Part shown: one piece after another, positions 1 through 7,296 of the stretch
Numbering within the stretch: the first letter of the stretch is position 1
Layout of the letters: each line of letters begins with the position of its first letter
DNA from: Spirogloea muscicola
Taxonomy: Eukaryota > Streptophyta > Zygnematophyceae > Spirogloeales > Spirogloeaceae
Assembly: GCA_009602725.1 (NCBI GenBank)
Contig: WELB01000222.1
Span: 110,812-123,001, forward strand
DNA: 12,190 nucleotides
Reading direction: 5' to 3'
The notes under the pieces: model-generated
Seen by the model: the letters and a program-made list of their open reading frames with translations, nothing else
The model's database searches: none
What the model was told of the DNA's origin: nothing
Position numbers and translations under genes: made by a program

Positions 1-1
1 G

Positions 2-839
2 GCGGTGGCAGCTGACGCCGAGCCGCAGGCCCCCGAGGCCGCGGCGGCCTCGGCGCGGGAGCCGCGGTGGGCGGTCGTCCACGTGCGCGTGCGCGGCAAG
101 GGGCCGCGCCACGTGTTCCGCATCCAGCTCAAGGGCTGGCAGCCGGACCGGCTGGACCTGGCGGCCGTCATGGCCAAGTACCGCCTCGCGCGCCTCTACG
201 CCTTCTCCGCGGCGTCCGGGCGGGGCATGGAGCTGCGCCCGGATCCCCGCAACGGCCTCTCGCGCACCACCTATAGTGGCGCTCCGGGCACGGTTGTGCA
301 GCTCGACGCCGACCCCAAGGTCGAGCCCAACTCGAGCGTGCAATGTGGCCACTGGGGTCTTTCTTCCACGTCTTCTTGAGGCCTATACATGCACATTCTT
401 CGTGGGTCTTTACACACACTGAGGTCGGCGAGGTGCGTGCCAGCAAGTAGTCCAGGCCGTGGCACAGGGCAGCAGTGGCTCAGTGCTGGCCGCAGAGGGC
501 AGTGGCAGCCGCAAGAGAGGGTCCACTCCGCTGCATAGCCACACTCTGCCATCCCTTGGCACTCGCCGGCTGCCATCTCCCAGCTGTGCTCCTCCACACG
601 GCAGCTCATCACTGTGAGCCACCTTACGTCATGTGCAGGTTCCACTGCTGTACCGGGTCGCGAAGGTGGCCTTGCCCATGGCGATAGTGGCAGGCATAAT
701 CTGGCTGTGCAGGCCGCTTGACTGGCAGCACCGTCTGCAAGCCTTTGGCGAGCAAAATCCCGGCTGGCCGCTCATGCTCGTTGCACTGCTCCTTGCCGGC
801 TACTACATTACCTTCGGGTTTGCCCAGTGGTACAAGTAG
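2..839 (+). CDS. Unrecognised protein with two C-terminal membrane segments, 5' partial
   Basis: I do not recognise this gene. The first visible exon is open from the left edge with no in-frame ATG before about 170, so the start probably lies outside the window. It encodes an Ala-rich leader and then a soluble domain with motifs such as FRIQLKGWQPDRLDL and GAPGTVVQLDADP. The donor is after 337 (AGC|GTGCAA) or after 319 (AAG|GTCGAG); both are phase 0. The acceptor is TGTGCAG at 632-638 and the last exon is 639-839, ending in TAG. The last exon carries two hydrophobic segments, VALPMAIVAGIIWLC and WPLMLVALLLAGYYITF, separated by a short polar loop. The end FGFAQWYK suggests a small membrane-anchored protein with a soluble N-terminal domain. 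The last exon is well supported by its clean acceptor and membrane pattern. The donor choice and the function are open. It is tail-to-tail with the glutaredoxin-DEP-DUF547 gene. Confidence 0.6.
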
Positions 840-1370
840 CCGTGCCACTGGTTGTAGTGGTCTTGTAGAAGTAAAGTGCTGAATATACAATTTAGCAAGT
901 ACCACGAAGGCTGGTCACTTAGTAACCTCTAGTAAGCATCTGCAAGTCAAACAAGTCACTTTGAAAGATTTGATGTCAAGCTGCACATCGTGTATAGAAT
1001 GTCGCAACCTATTGGGCTCACGCCAATTCATGTATCAACTGCAGCACGAATGAGAGCTCCAGCCGAATATACACTTTCCAGCTGATGCCAGTCGCAGCAG
1101 CTTGTGTAGCTATGATTTTGCATCATCCAGAATACAATGCCAGGCTGACGAAGCAAATAGTGCAAGCCAGCCTCCACATTCCAGGTGGTTCTGGCGCTGT
1201 TATTACCAGCTGCATTTGAGCTGCCAGAACCCCTGATGTGTGCAGTGGCAATACATTGACACTAGCCTCTGGATCCATGTGCTGCTGAATATGAATCCAA
1301 ATCCTTGACCATTGCGCGGATCATTGCCGGTATGTAAGACAAAGATTCCTTCGCCCTTTGGCCCATAGCC
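840..1370. other. Intergenic stretch between convergent genes
   Basis: No coding signal is seen. It should hold the 3' UTRs of the two tail-to-tail genes. A TGTAA motif, the usual poly(A) signal of chlorophyte algae, occurs on the plus strand near 1332. It could serve the left gene, but that would need a 3' UTR of about 500 nt. I found no TGTAA on the minus strand after the stop of the right gene. Confidence 0.4.
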
Positions 1371-4188
1371 CTACTCATTGACATCCCAGTCGTACTTGCG
1401 ATATTTGATCGCCACCCTGGACTCGGCTAAAGCCGCGTCCAACTCGGCCTGTCTTGACTGATCTAAGTGACGCAGGACCCAGCGCACTCGCTCCTCCTCA
1501 GAGCTGCCAAAGTCTTCCTTGTACCAGTCGAATATTTTTGAGAGTGTCACACTTGCAGTTGTCTTGTCAAGTTCATATTCCCCTTCCAGGAATGCGGCTG
1601 TTGCGGTAGCAAGCGCATCGTCCAGGTTCTCAGCAGTGTATACCGTTATGGGAGGACAAGACTTGGCTCCACAGTTGAGAGCAAAGTGGACACGAGGGTC
1701 CATGGGCTGGAGAAGAAGCGTCCATCCCGAGTTCAGCACATCTCCAATATCGAATCAGGCACTTGGCTGGTAACTAGCTGTATACTTGAACCTCATACAG
1801 TCTCACCATGCAGTCACCTGGACCAGTTGCTCCCGCCAAAGCTTGGTGCCTGATTAGCAGAGTTAACTTTTATGTATGTAAGAAATAAGCACCTGGATGG
1901 CCTGAAACCTTCTGGGATCAGACCGGTCGAAGGGGCGCGACTTGGTCAGGCTCGTTGAAGGAGGACTGTTACCACGCAGGACTCCATTCTCAATGTCGTC
2001 AAGCGAGTAGTCAACACCCCCAATATGGTACTGCATGCCACTGCCCATGAGTCAGCCGTGTGCAGATATTGAGCATGAATGCATCCTTCATGACGGAGTC
2101 TCTTATTCATTGGGTAAGAATTTACACAATGACCAATTTCCACCCTCGCTAACAGATGGAGCGCTCAGTTTTCTCTATCTTCGGTGACATCCACACTGGG
2201 GGCACAACAGCGTTCTCTAGAACTACCATGTTCTGCTTGTAGAAGAACAAGCGCTGAAGAACGCTGCTGGGAGTTCCCCCTTCCACCATTGCATGGATGA
2301 CAAGCGAGTTGTACACATTTATGAAGAAGGCCATCGTCTCCATCCTTGTCAAAGTGAAAAGATCAACCTGCGCATACAAGGTAAGCAGTATGTTGATGGC
2401 CAGTAGATTTATCCGACAGCTTTGACCTGTCATTTGTATCAATGCATGGAAGATGACACCTTCGTAATACCCAGTCCAGAAGAAGCCTCAGGTATGTTGC
2501 ACTTCAGCAGTACTCACTCTTTGCAGTTCTTCGGTGGCTGCCACATACTGTCCATACGCCTGGCTGCTCTTGAGCGCGTTGTATCGTACTGTACGGCCAT
2601 CCTCCGAGAGAGCTTCTTCGTAGAGCTCTGATACCTTCTGCCTCAAAGTCTCAGCAACCTGTAAGCACGAGAATATGTATAAGAATGTACTCCAGACTCT
2701 CTGCTTGGCGGATACGTCAATATGAAGGTGAGATAAGCTGGAAGGTATGTGATGTTCAAGAGTTTGACTTTTGGGGCTTGGTGCTGTTACCGACTTCTGA
2801 TGCAGGCCTGGTCGGCTTAACCCACACGCGCCGAGCATTGAGAGCCTGGCTCAAGCCTGGCTCGTCTGCATGCAATCTGAACAGGAGTGATGCCTCGTCT
2901 TGGAAGCTCTGCGAGAAAGTGACATGATGCAGAAGCTGCGCATCTTGTAGATCTCGCCCCATCTGCACGGCTTCTGCATCACTCTCCTGCCCCAAATTGC
3001 AACGTCGGATCATTAATGTCAAGGACCAAACCCTAGCAAAGCCTCTCTGGATGCAACAAGTACTTCTTGAGTAAACGAGGGCACGTGCACATTCACATTA
3101 GGTATCTGCCTCACTGCTACACCTTCCTTACTGCACTTGTAGCAACTCAACATGTTCAGTGTCAGCAAGTGCAGAGCGGACAACTGACCACATCAGGAAG
3201 TTCCTTTCTGAACCAAGCCACAGCATCGGCTCCGGAGAACACGTGCTTCTCTTTCCGCAGTCCCACGCGCACGATGTGCTTAGGAACGCCTCCAGCATCC
3301 TTGGCCATACTTGCAGCCACTTTTTCAAGCCTCAACGTTCTCCAGAGCGCCCGACTCATGTCTTCCCCTCTCGAACGATCAGCTGTATCTCCACTACTTC
3401 GGGATAGGTTCTGCCTCAAAACTTGCTGAAGAGGGCTGGGCAGCTGCATTGGTGGCGCAGAGCAAACAGCTGCAAAGCTGCTGCCTTCAACTGACTGCGA
3501 CCAGGAAGGAGCAACCGAACCAAACATCAGCTGCCCCTGAACCCTAAACCCTTTGCACCGATGCATACGGGCACACTGCGTGTTCCTGTGTTGAGATGTT
3601 GGCACCTGGCAGTGAGTGCAGAAGTGGCGTGACGAAGTCATGGGTTGCACCTGACCTTGAATCTAGGGTTTAGGGGCCTGCGTATCAGAGCAGGTAAGAG
3701 AGGCTCGAGCTGCTCACCTGCTTCAGCTCATCGGCTCCTCCAATGTAGTGCCCGTTTACAAAAACGACCGGCACAGTTTTTCGACCCGTTGCTTGAGCGA
3801 CTGCCTCCCTTAGACTCTGGTCACGGTCCACATAGACTTCCGTAAAGGGCACATGCTGGTCCTTCAGCAGTGTCTTGGCTTGCTTGCAGAAGGGACAGCC
3901 TCGAGTCGTGAACACAAGATTGCTCTCTGCTGAATTTGCATCTGGGAAGACAGCAGAGGAAAGGGAGCACACGCATTGACACCATTGCAAAAGAGCGCTT
4001 ATAGCTCCGACTAGTAGCCACTCCGGAGTCCCTTTCAGCTTGCCACTACTCCCACCATTCACCCCATTCGAGCCGCCTCCTAGAGAGGCGCCTCTATCTG
4101 ACTGCCATGCAAGCTCGCCATCATGCTGACCAGCGGAGAGCGGACCTTCACCTGTGCTCTCCGCACCACCTTCACCTGCGCTGCTCAT
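1371..4188 (-). CDS. Glutaredoxin-DEP-DUF547 fusion protein, 7 exons
   Basis: Exons on the minus strand are 4188-3718, 3494-3189, 2986-2795, 2658-2518, 2367-2227, 2030-1893 and 1706-1371, about 574 aa; every proposed intron is phase 0. Residues about 90-157 are a glutaredoxin domain with CPFC at 98-101, the cis-Pro motif TVP at 138-140 and the GG of YIGGADEL. Residues about 215-300 are a DEP domain (HVFSGADAVAWF, LLHHVTF). From about 335 to the end is DUF547, with the blocks MAFFINVYNSLVIHA, YHIGGVDYSLDDIENGVLRGN... and HFALNCGAKSCPPI. This domain order is known from green-plant proteins annotated as electron carrier/protein disulfide oxidoreductase; the exact role is unknown. The start is the first ATG after an in-frame TAA at 4326-4324. 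Weak points are the exon 2 acceptor (3495) and its donor (3189 or 3192). Part of exon 1 (roughly 3930-4050) may be an unrecognised intron, because its hydrophobic translation ends at a strong acceptor-like TCTTCCCAG. Confidence 0.88.
3533..3677. repeat. Inverted telomere-like repeat pair in intron 1 of the glutaredoxin-DEP-DUF547 gene
   Basis: CCCTAAACCCT at 3542-3552 is matched exactly in inverse by AGGGTTTAGGG at 3665-3675. A slightly wider pairing, 3533-3546 with 3664-3677, has 13 of 14 bases. The unit is the plant and green-algal TTTAGGG telomere type. The segment between the arms is about 112 bp. It could be a small hairpin-forming insertion or just two telo-boxes. No target-site duplication is evident. 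Confidence 0.6.
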
Positions 4189-4704
4189 CTGGCCACAGCT
4201 TGTGACGAGCAGGACCGACGCTAGCAGCCACGGAGGACGATGACCAGCTCCAGCTGCTGCAACACGTCGTCGCCCGCACGGCGTCGTGCGGGAAAGAGGC
4301 TGCAGTGCGGCTGTTAGAGGGTGTTAGCCGCCAGCCGACGGGCGGTGCTGCCGATATCGCGAGCTCGTGTGGAAGAATATAAGCGATTGAAGTGGAGCCT
4401 CACACTAGAGGAGGCCTGATGCAGCCGCAGGTGCGCTGAGGCGCGGCATCGGATGCGCAGGCGCAGTGAGTCGCTGAGGCCCTGGCGTAGCCCCGGCCTG
4501 CTGGGAAGGACGCACGAGAGGCTGGCGCTGTGGCCGCCCGGGCCAGCGGAGCGGAGGTGGAAGGGCAAGGGCGCCGCGGCGGCGGCGGAGCCGGCGGCGC
4601 GGGCCCGCGGGCGGGGCGGCAGGAGCTGGCGGAGGAGGCGCAGGACGGGGGGCGGGGCGCTGGCAGGCATGGCCGCCATGGCCGATGGGGGACCTTGCAT
4701 CTAA
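4189..4704 (-). promoter_or_regulatory. GC-rich 5' region of the glutaredoxin-DEP-DUF547 gene, possible bidirectional promoter
   Basis: The stretch upstream of the gene's ATG is very GC- and CpG-rich, especially 4430-4680 with GGC runs. It is open in several frames on both strands because of its composition. On the plus strand an ATGGCCGCCATGGCC at 4670-4684 has a start-like context, but it runs only to a TAA at 4702-4704, exactly where the repeat cluster begins. The frame of the downstream gene stays open back to 4323 without an ATG. I read this as promoter plus 5' UTR. No defined TATA or initiator element can be supported. Confidence 0.35.
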
Positions 4705-4709
4705 GGAGA

Positions 4710-4762
4710 TAAATATGCTGATATTAGAATAAGAAAGCGGCTGTTCGGCGGCCAGCCAGGTG
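4710..4762 (-). repeat. Hairpin repeat copy A
   Basis: The plus-strand order GCTGATATTA, AGCGGCTG, CCAGCCAG matches copies D (7194-7249) and, inverted, E (7409-7464). The complementary cores GGCTG (4739-4743) and CAGCC (4753-4757) allow a stem. This is the most diverged of the five copies. Confidence 0.55.
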
Positions 4763-5169
4763 CTTGCAGAGGGGGAAGGCGCGCGATTCGCATGAACCGA
4801 AAGGGTTGGCCAATTCCGGCCAATACATCGAGCAGGCAAAAGCTAGTGCAGCAAGTCGGGGGACAGAAAGGGTGTTCATGACTTCACCTCAGCGGAGCGG
4901 CGCAGCTACGGCGGCGGCTTCGCGCCCCACGGCAAGACAGGCGAGAGAGCGGGGCCCGAGACGGTACGGGCACGTCTGCCCCACTGGGCGCCGTTGCCGA
5001 TGGGCCTCCTCACAAGGCGGCCGCGGCTGCCGGATAGCTATGCAACTGAGTAGCCACTGAGTGGTTCATCCTCCACCCGTTCTGACATTGCATCTTCAGG
5101 CCCCTCCGTCATTGTGGTGTTATGCAAAAGACTACAGCAAATAGTCTGTGAACCTGTGAGCCTGTGTGA
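4763..5169. other. Degenerate repeat-derived sequence, possible further retrotransposon 3' end at 5060
   Basis: No credible gene is seen. An open frame ends LSSH-stop at 5058-5060. The sequence right after it, 5058-5114, is about three-quarters identical to 6226-6281, which follows the LLTRCY-stop of another LINE fragment. This suggests that 5060 marks the end of another, heavily decayed LINE copy on the plus strand. The rest of 4763-5050 is GC-rich and shows only short echoes of the cluster, for example GTGTTCATGAC near 4872 and 7248. Confidence 0.4.
5058..5114 (+). repeat. Direct repeat, post-stop 3' UTR type, first copy
   Basis: It aligns with 6226-6281 over about 56 bases, including TTCATCCT, CATTGC/GATTGC and GGCCCCT. 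In both copies the repeat begins at a stop codon. This fits a shared 3' UTR of a LINE subfamily. Confidence 0.6.
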
Positions 5170-5958
5170 CTTGTCCAATCTCTTCGGCTGCGATCAGCAT
5201 CCTCCCCTGGCGCGGCAGCCTGGCTCTCGGGGCTCCCCCTCTACGACGCACTCAGGGTGCCGGATTAGCTTTTTCGCACGTCACTCCATCGCCTGCTGGG
5301 TCTTCCCCGGCCCTGTCTGCTGGGCGTGCTTCAGTGCGAGTGCGGGGAACGGTCGGCGGACCTGGCGGAGCTGGCGGCGCATGTCCTCCGCTGTGCCACT
5401 GAAGGTGAACGCGCGGCAGCCCACGACCACCTCAGGGATGCCATGTTCGGCATATTTGTGGAGGCCGGCTACATGGTGGCGATGGAGAACAATTCCATAA
5501 CGCCAATCCTACAGAAGGCCGACGGACTACACACATGACACGTCGACTTGGTGGCCTCAACGCCGGGAGGCCGCGTGCGCATCTTTGCAGACGTGGTCAC
5601 CACGGATGTGGCGGACCGCTCCAATCCGGGGCTCTCTGCCTTGTGGGCTGGCCATGCTGCGGCGAACGCCGCTCGCAGCAAGGCGGCCAAACATGCTGAC
5701 CACCCGGCTGGGGACGAGTTCGTACCCCTGGCCAAGGATGTGCACGGGGCCCTTGGGTCCCAGTGGCTCGACCTGCTAGCCAGGCTTGCGCGACGCGCTG
5801 TGTCCCGCAGGCGAGGTGAGCAGGCTGACTTCAACGCCGCTGGCTTGTTGGCTCAGGTCTACCGCATGCGACTCTGCATATCTCTTGACTTCCGTGGCGG
5901 CGCTCCGGCTCCCCAAGTTAGCCTGTCGGATATGCATGTGCTCACCCGTGGGTACTAA
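5170..5958 (+). pseudogene. Non-LTR retrotransposon ORF C-terminus with REL-type endonuclease, decayed
   Basis: One continuous frame (codons starting at 5170) reads through TAG at 5266-5268 and TGA at 5536-5538 to the TAA at 5956-5958, about 262 codons. Before the first stop it has the motif SSPGAAAWLSGLPLYDALR. Between the stops come LFRTSLHRLLGLPRP and a zinc-knuckle CECG...H...C (C-X1-C-X12-H-X3-C, from about 5335). After the second stop, VD followed 14 residues later by D (VDLVAST...IFADVVTTD) resembles the PD-X12-14-D signature of restriction-enzyme-like endonucleases of R2/CRE/Dualen-type LINEs. Then come A..AARSKAAKHADH, FVPLAKDVHGALG, LAQVYRMRL and the tail SLSDMHVLTRGY. The reverse transcriptase is missing, so the copy is 5'-truncated and inactive. 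The family assignment rests on recalled patterns. Apart from the two stops the frame is well kept, which suggests a fairly young copy. Confidence 0.85.
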
Positions 5959-6066
5959 TGTCAGACTGTTACCTTAGGCACTTTAGCATAGGCGTATTAT
6001 ATAGCCTTGTTTATCCTGCACTAGATTCTGCCTGAACAATGTAATGGCTTGAAGTGGCCTCCCTTT
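5959..6066 (+). other. Probable 3' UTR of the LINE copy ending at 5958
   Basis: This is AT-richer sequence after the retrotransposon stop codon. It contains TGTAA near 6040, the green-algal poly(A) signal motif. It lies directly before the next truncated copy and shows no clear match to the other post-stop sequences in the cluster. Confidence 0.4.
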
Positions 6067-6228
6067 GAATTCATGCGCTTCGCGCGCCTTCTCTCTTCAG
6101 CGGTCCATGGCCCACGCTTTGCACCTGCGTGCTGGCCGTGCTCTCGCTGCTGCCTCTGGCTTTCGTCAGGGGGATTGTTTTCCGCTAGCTGTCTGTCAGA
6201 TTTGAGGCTCCTCACTCGTTGCTATTAA
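6067..6228 (+). pseudogene. Second LINE 3' fragment, same strand, frameshifted
   Basis: The sequence from about 6072 (ATGCGCTT) to the TAA at 6226-6228 matches the end of the minus-strand copy at 6417-6766. Shared segments include a stretch reading LHLRAG, then ALAAASG, and the terminal LSDLRLLTRCY-stop. Keeping the match requires a frame change between the GCTGCTGCC stretch (about 6148) and the tail. It is about 160 bp long, strongly 5'-truncated, and in tandem with the copy ending at 5958. Confidence 0.8.
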
Positions 6229-6281
6229 GTGATTCATCCTACCCCTGTTTTGAGATTGCGGTTCTGGCCCCTTCGTAATTG
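6226..6281 (+). repeat. Direct repeat, post-stop 3' UTR type, second copy
   Basis: This is the partner of 5058-5114. It starts at the stop codon of the LINE fragment ending at 6228 and ends in GTAATTG, next to the inverted hairpin repeat B. Confidence 0.6.
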
Positions 6282-6286
6282 AGAGA

Positions 6287-6345
6287 AGGGCTCGCCCATT
6301 GAGGATAGGGGCTGGAAAAAGCCAGCCCAGAAAAGAATGAACGAA
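6287..6345 (-). repeat. Hairpin repeat copy B
   Basis: A stem of GGGCTGG (6309-6315) with CCAGCCC (6322-6328) encloses a 6-nt loop. Its reverse complement aligns with copy C at 6900-6950, including the ATTCTTTT before and the ATGGGCG after the hairpin. It lies about 90 nt past the stop codon (6417) of the minus-strand LINE fragment, so it belongs to that copy's 3' UTR. Confidence 0.75.
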
Positions 6346-6416
6346 GGACGAGAAGGGGCCAGGGGAAGTACGAAGAACAACAAGCACAGAAAAGAAACGA
6401 AGCAGCTACGAAGCAC

Positions 6417-6766
6417 TCAGTAACCCCTGCTAAGCAGCCTCAGGTCAGAGAGACTAGGTTCCTGGAAGCGGGTCCCCTGGCCAGAGCCAGAGGCAGCAGC
6501 GAGGGCTTCTGCCAGCACGCAGGTGCAGCGCGCGGGCCATAGACCTCTGCAGCGAGACGGCCAAGCGCATGCGGTACACCTGCGCTAGCGACCCTGCTGC
6601 ATGGGAGTCCACCGGCTCCCTGTGGAAGCGGCGGGCAATGGCGTGACGAGAGAGCTGGTTGAGCAGCTCGAGCCACCGAGCGCCCAGCGCCCCGTGCGTA
6701 TCGATGGCGAGCGGGAAGATCGTAATTTGGCCCCAGCGACCCTTGTCAATTCTTTTCGGGCAGGCT
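6417..6766 (-). pseudogene. Third LINE 3' fragment, minus strand, frameshifted
   Basis: Read on the minus strand, it is homologous to the C-terminus at 5700-5958. It has PKRIDKGRWGQITIFPLAID, THGALGARWLELLNQLSRHA, SLAQVYRMRLAVSLQRS and ALHLRAG. After LRAG (about 6510) one extra base shifts the frame, and the tail continues ALAAASGSGQGTRFQEPSLS and DLRLLSRGY to the TGA at 6419-6417. The equivalent plus-strand segment is FVPLAKDVHGALGSQWLDLL, so the two copies are clearly related but diverged at roughly half of the residues. The upstream (higher-coordinate) limit near 6766 is approximate. The fragment cannot be functional. Confidence 0.85.
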
Positions 6767-6784
6767 TCTCACTGCCCTTGCCCC

Positions 6785-6812
6785 CATCCATGTTGCTCAC
6801 TCGTGGGTACTG
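6785..6812 (+). pseudogene. Fourth LINE 3' end, tiny plus-strand tail
   Basis: It reads SMLLTRGY-stop with TGA at 6810-6812, matching the LTRGY-stop ends of the other copies. It is followed by a 3' UTR containing hairpin C about 100 nt downstream, the same spacing as in the minus-strand copy. Almost all of the coding part is missing, or has been replaced by the oppositely oriented copy ending near 6766. Confidence 0.65.
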
Positions 6813-6895
6813 AGCTTTCCTCTGCATCGTTGCTGTGTTCTGCAGTGCTTTGTAGTGTAGTCCTTTCTCCGGCTCCTCTTTCTTTGCCTTTGGAC

Positions 6896-6953
6896 ATTGT
6901 CCATTCTTTTTTGGGCTGGCTTTGCCAGCCCCTCTTCTCTATGGGCGCGCACT
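6896..6953 (+). repeat. Hairpin repeat copy C
   Basis: A perfect 8-bp stem, GGGCTGGC (6913-6920) with GCCAGCCC (6924-6931), encloses a TTT loop. It is flanked by CATTCTTTT on the left and CTCTATGGGCGCGC on the right, and is the inverted counterpart of copy B. Placed about 100 nt after the LTRGY stop at 6812, it looks like a 3' UTR structure of this LINE subfamily. Confidence 0.75.
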
Positions 6954-6962
6954 TATCCCATC

Positions 6963-7041
6963 CATTGGGAGAGCCACTTCTTCTTATCTCTTCTGGTCAG
7001 GCCTCTCACAGCCCTTGCCCCCACTGGGAGAGCCACTTCTC
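6963..7041. repeat. Short tandem duplication with GGGAGAGCCACTTCT units
   Basis: TGGGAGAGCCACTTCT occurs at about 6966-6981 and 7025-7040, about 59 bp apart. The sequence between, CTCTCACAGCCCTTGCCCCC, also echoes 6766-6785. An inverted copy of the GAGAGCCACTTCTTCT core lies at about 7114-7129. The role is unknown; these are probably pieces of the same retrotransposon family. Confidence 0.55.
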
Positions 7042-7069
7042 ACAGCCCTCGTCCCCTTCGGAAGTGCTC

Positions 7070-7107
7070 ACTTCTTTCAACTTACTCCGACTTGCTAACT
7101 CGGGGTT
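7070..7107 (+). pseudogene. Fifth LINE 3' end with lost stop codon
   Basis: One frame reads LSTYSDLLTRGY, aligning with LSDLRLLTRCY and the related tails, but the stop codon position holds GCG. Only this tail is recognisable. It runs directly into a purine-rich tract. Confidence 0.55.
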
Positions 7108-7195
7108 ACGCGAGAGAAGAAGTGGCTCTCCAGAGAGCGAGAGAGGAAGAGGGAGAGGAGGGGGGAGAGAGAGATAGGGAGGAGGAGAAAGAGAA
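7105..7195 (+). repeat. Polypurine tract
   Basis: About 90 bases are almost entirely A and G on the plus strand, broken mainly by the GGCTCTCC around 7120. It is low-complexity and could adopt triplex-type structure. In minus-strand reading it is a pyrimidine tail just beyond hairpin copy D. Confidence 0.7.
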
Positions 7196-7249
7196 TGCGG
7201 CTGCTGATATTAAAAGAGCGGCTGTGAAAGCCAGCCAGATGCATACAGG
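7194..7249 (-). repeat. Hairpin repeat copy D, left arm of an inverted repeat
   Basis: These 56 bp match the reverse complement of 7409-7464 at 52 positions, with no gaps. The internal cores GGCTG (7220-7224) and CAGCC (7232-7236) can pair locally. It is also related to copy A at 4710-4762. Confidence 0.8.
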
Positions 7250-7296
7250 TGTTCATGACGGAGCCACAGGCTAGACAGCCAGGGCGCACTTAGTAG

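Noticed and set aside
3067-3429. Plus-strand open frame of 120 codons opposite the DEP exon
   Set aside because: It is antisense to a well-supported DEP-domain exon and has no domain of its own.
4189-4323. Signal-peptide-like reading (PPWLLASVLLVTSCG) directly upstream of the glutaredoxin start, in frame
   Set aside because: There is no ATG between the in-frame TAA at 4326-4324 and the chosen start at 4188, so it would need an upstream exon that I could not identify.
4314-4700. Minus-strand open frame of 128 codons, Arg/Ala/Pro-rich, resembling a targeting peptide
   Set aside because: It has no recognisable domain, and open frames exist on both strands there because of GC richness. No in-frame splice to the glutaredoxin exon could be supported.
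6585-6827. Plus and minus open frames over 6585-6827 as independent small genes
   Set aside because: They are off-frame shadows of the minus-strand LINE C-terminus, whose true frame shows HGALG and LAQVYRMRL.
6287-6953. A DNA transposon with terminal inverted repeats of more than 100 bp around 6287-6953
   Set aside because: The inverted arms are better explained as the 3' UTRs of two oppositely oriented LINE fragments. Each arm directly follows an RGY-stop tail at a similar distance, and the interior is LINE coding sequence rather than a transposase.
6659-7177. Plus-strand open frame of 172 codons across the repeat cluster
   Set aside because: It runs through an antisense LINE fragment, hairpin C and tandem repeats in a frame that matches none of the family coding tails.
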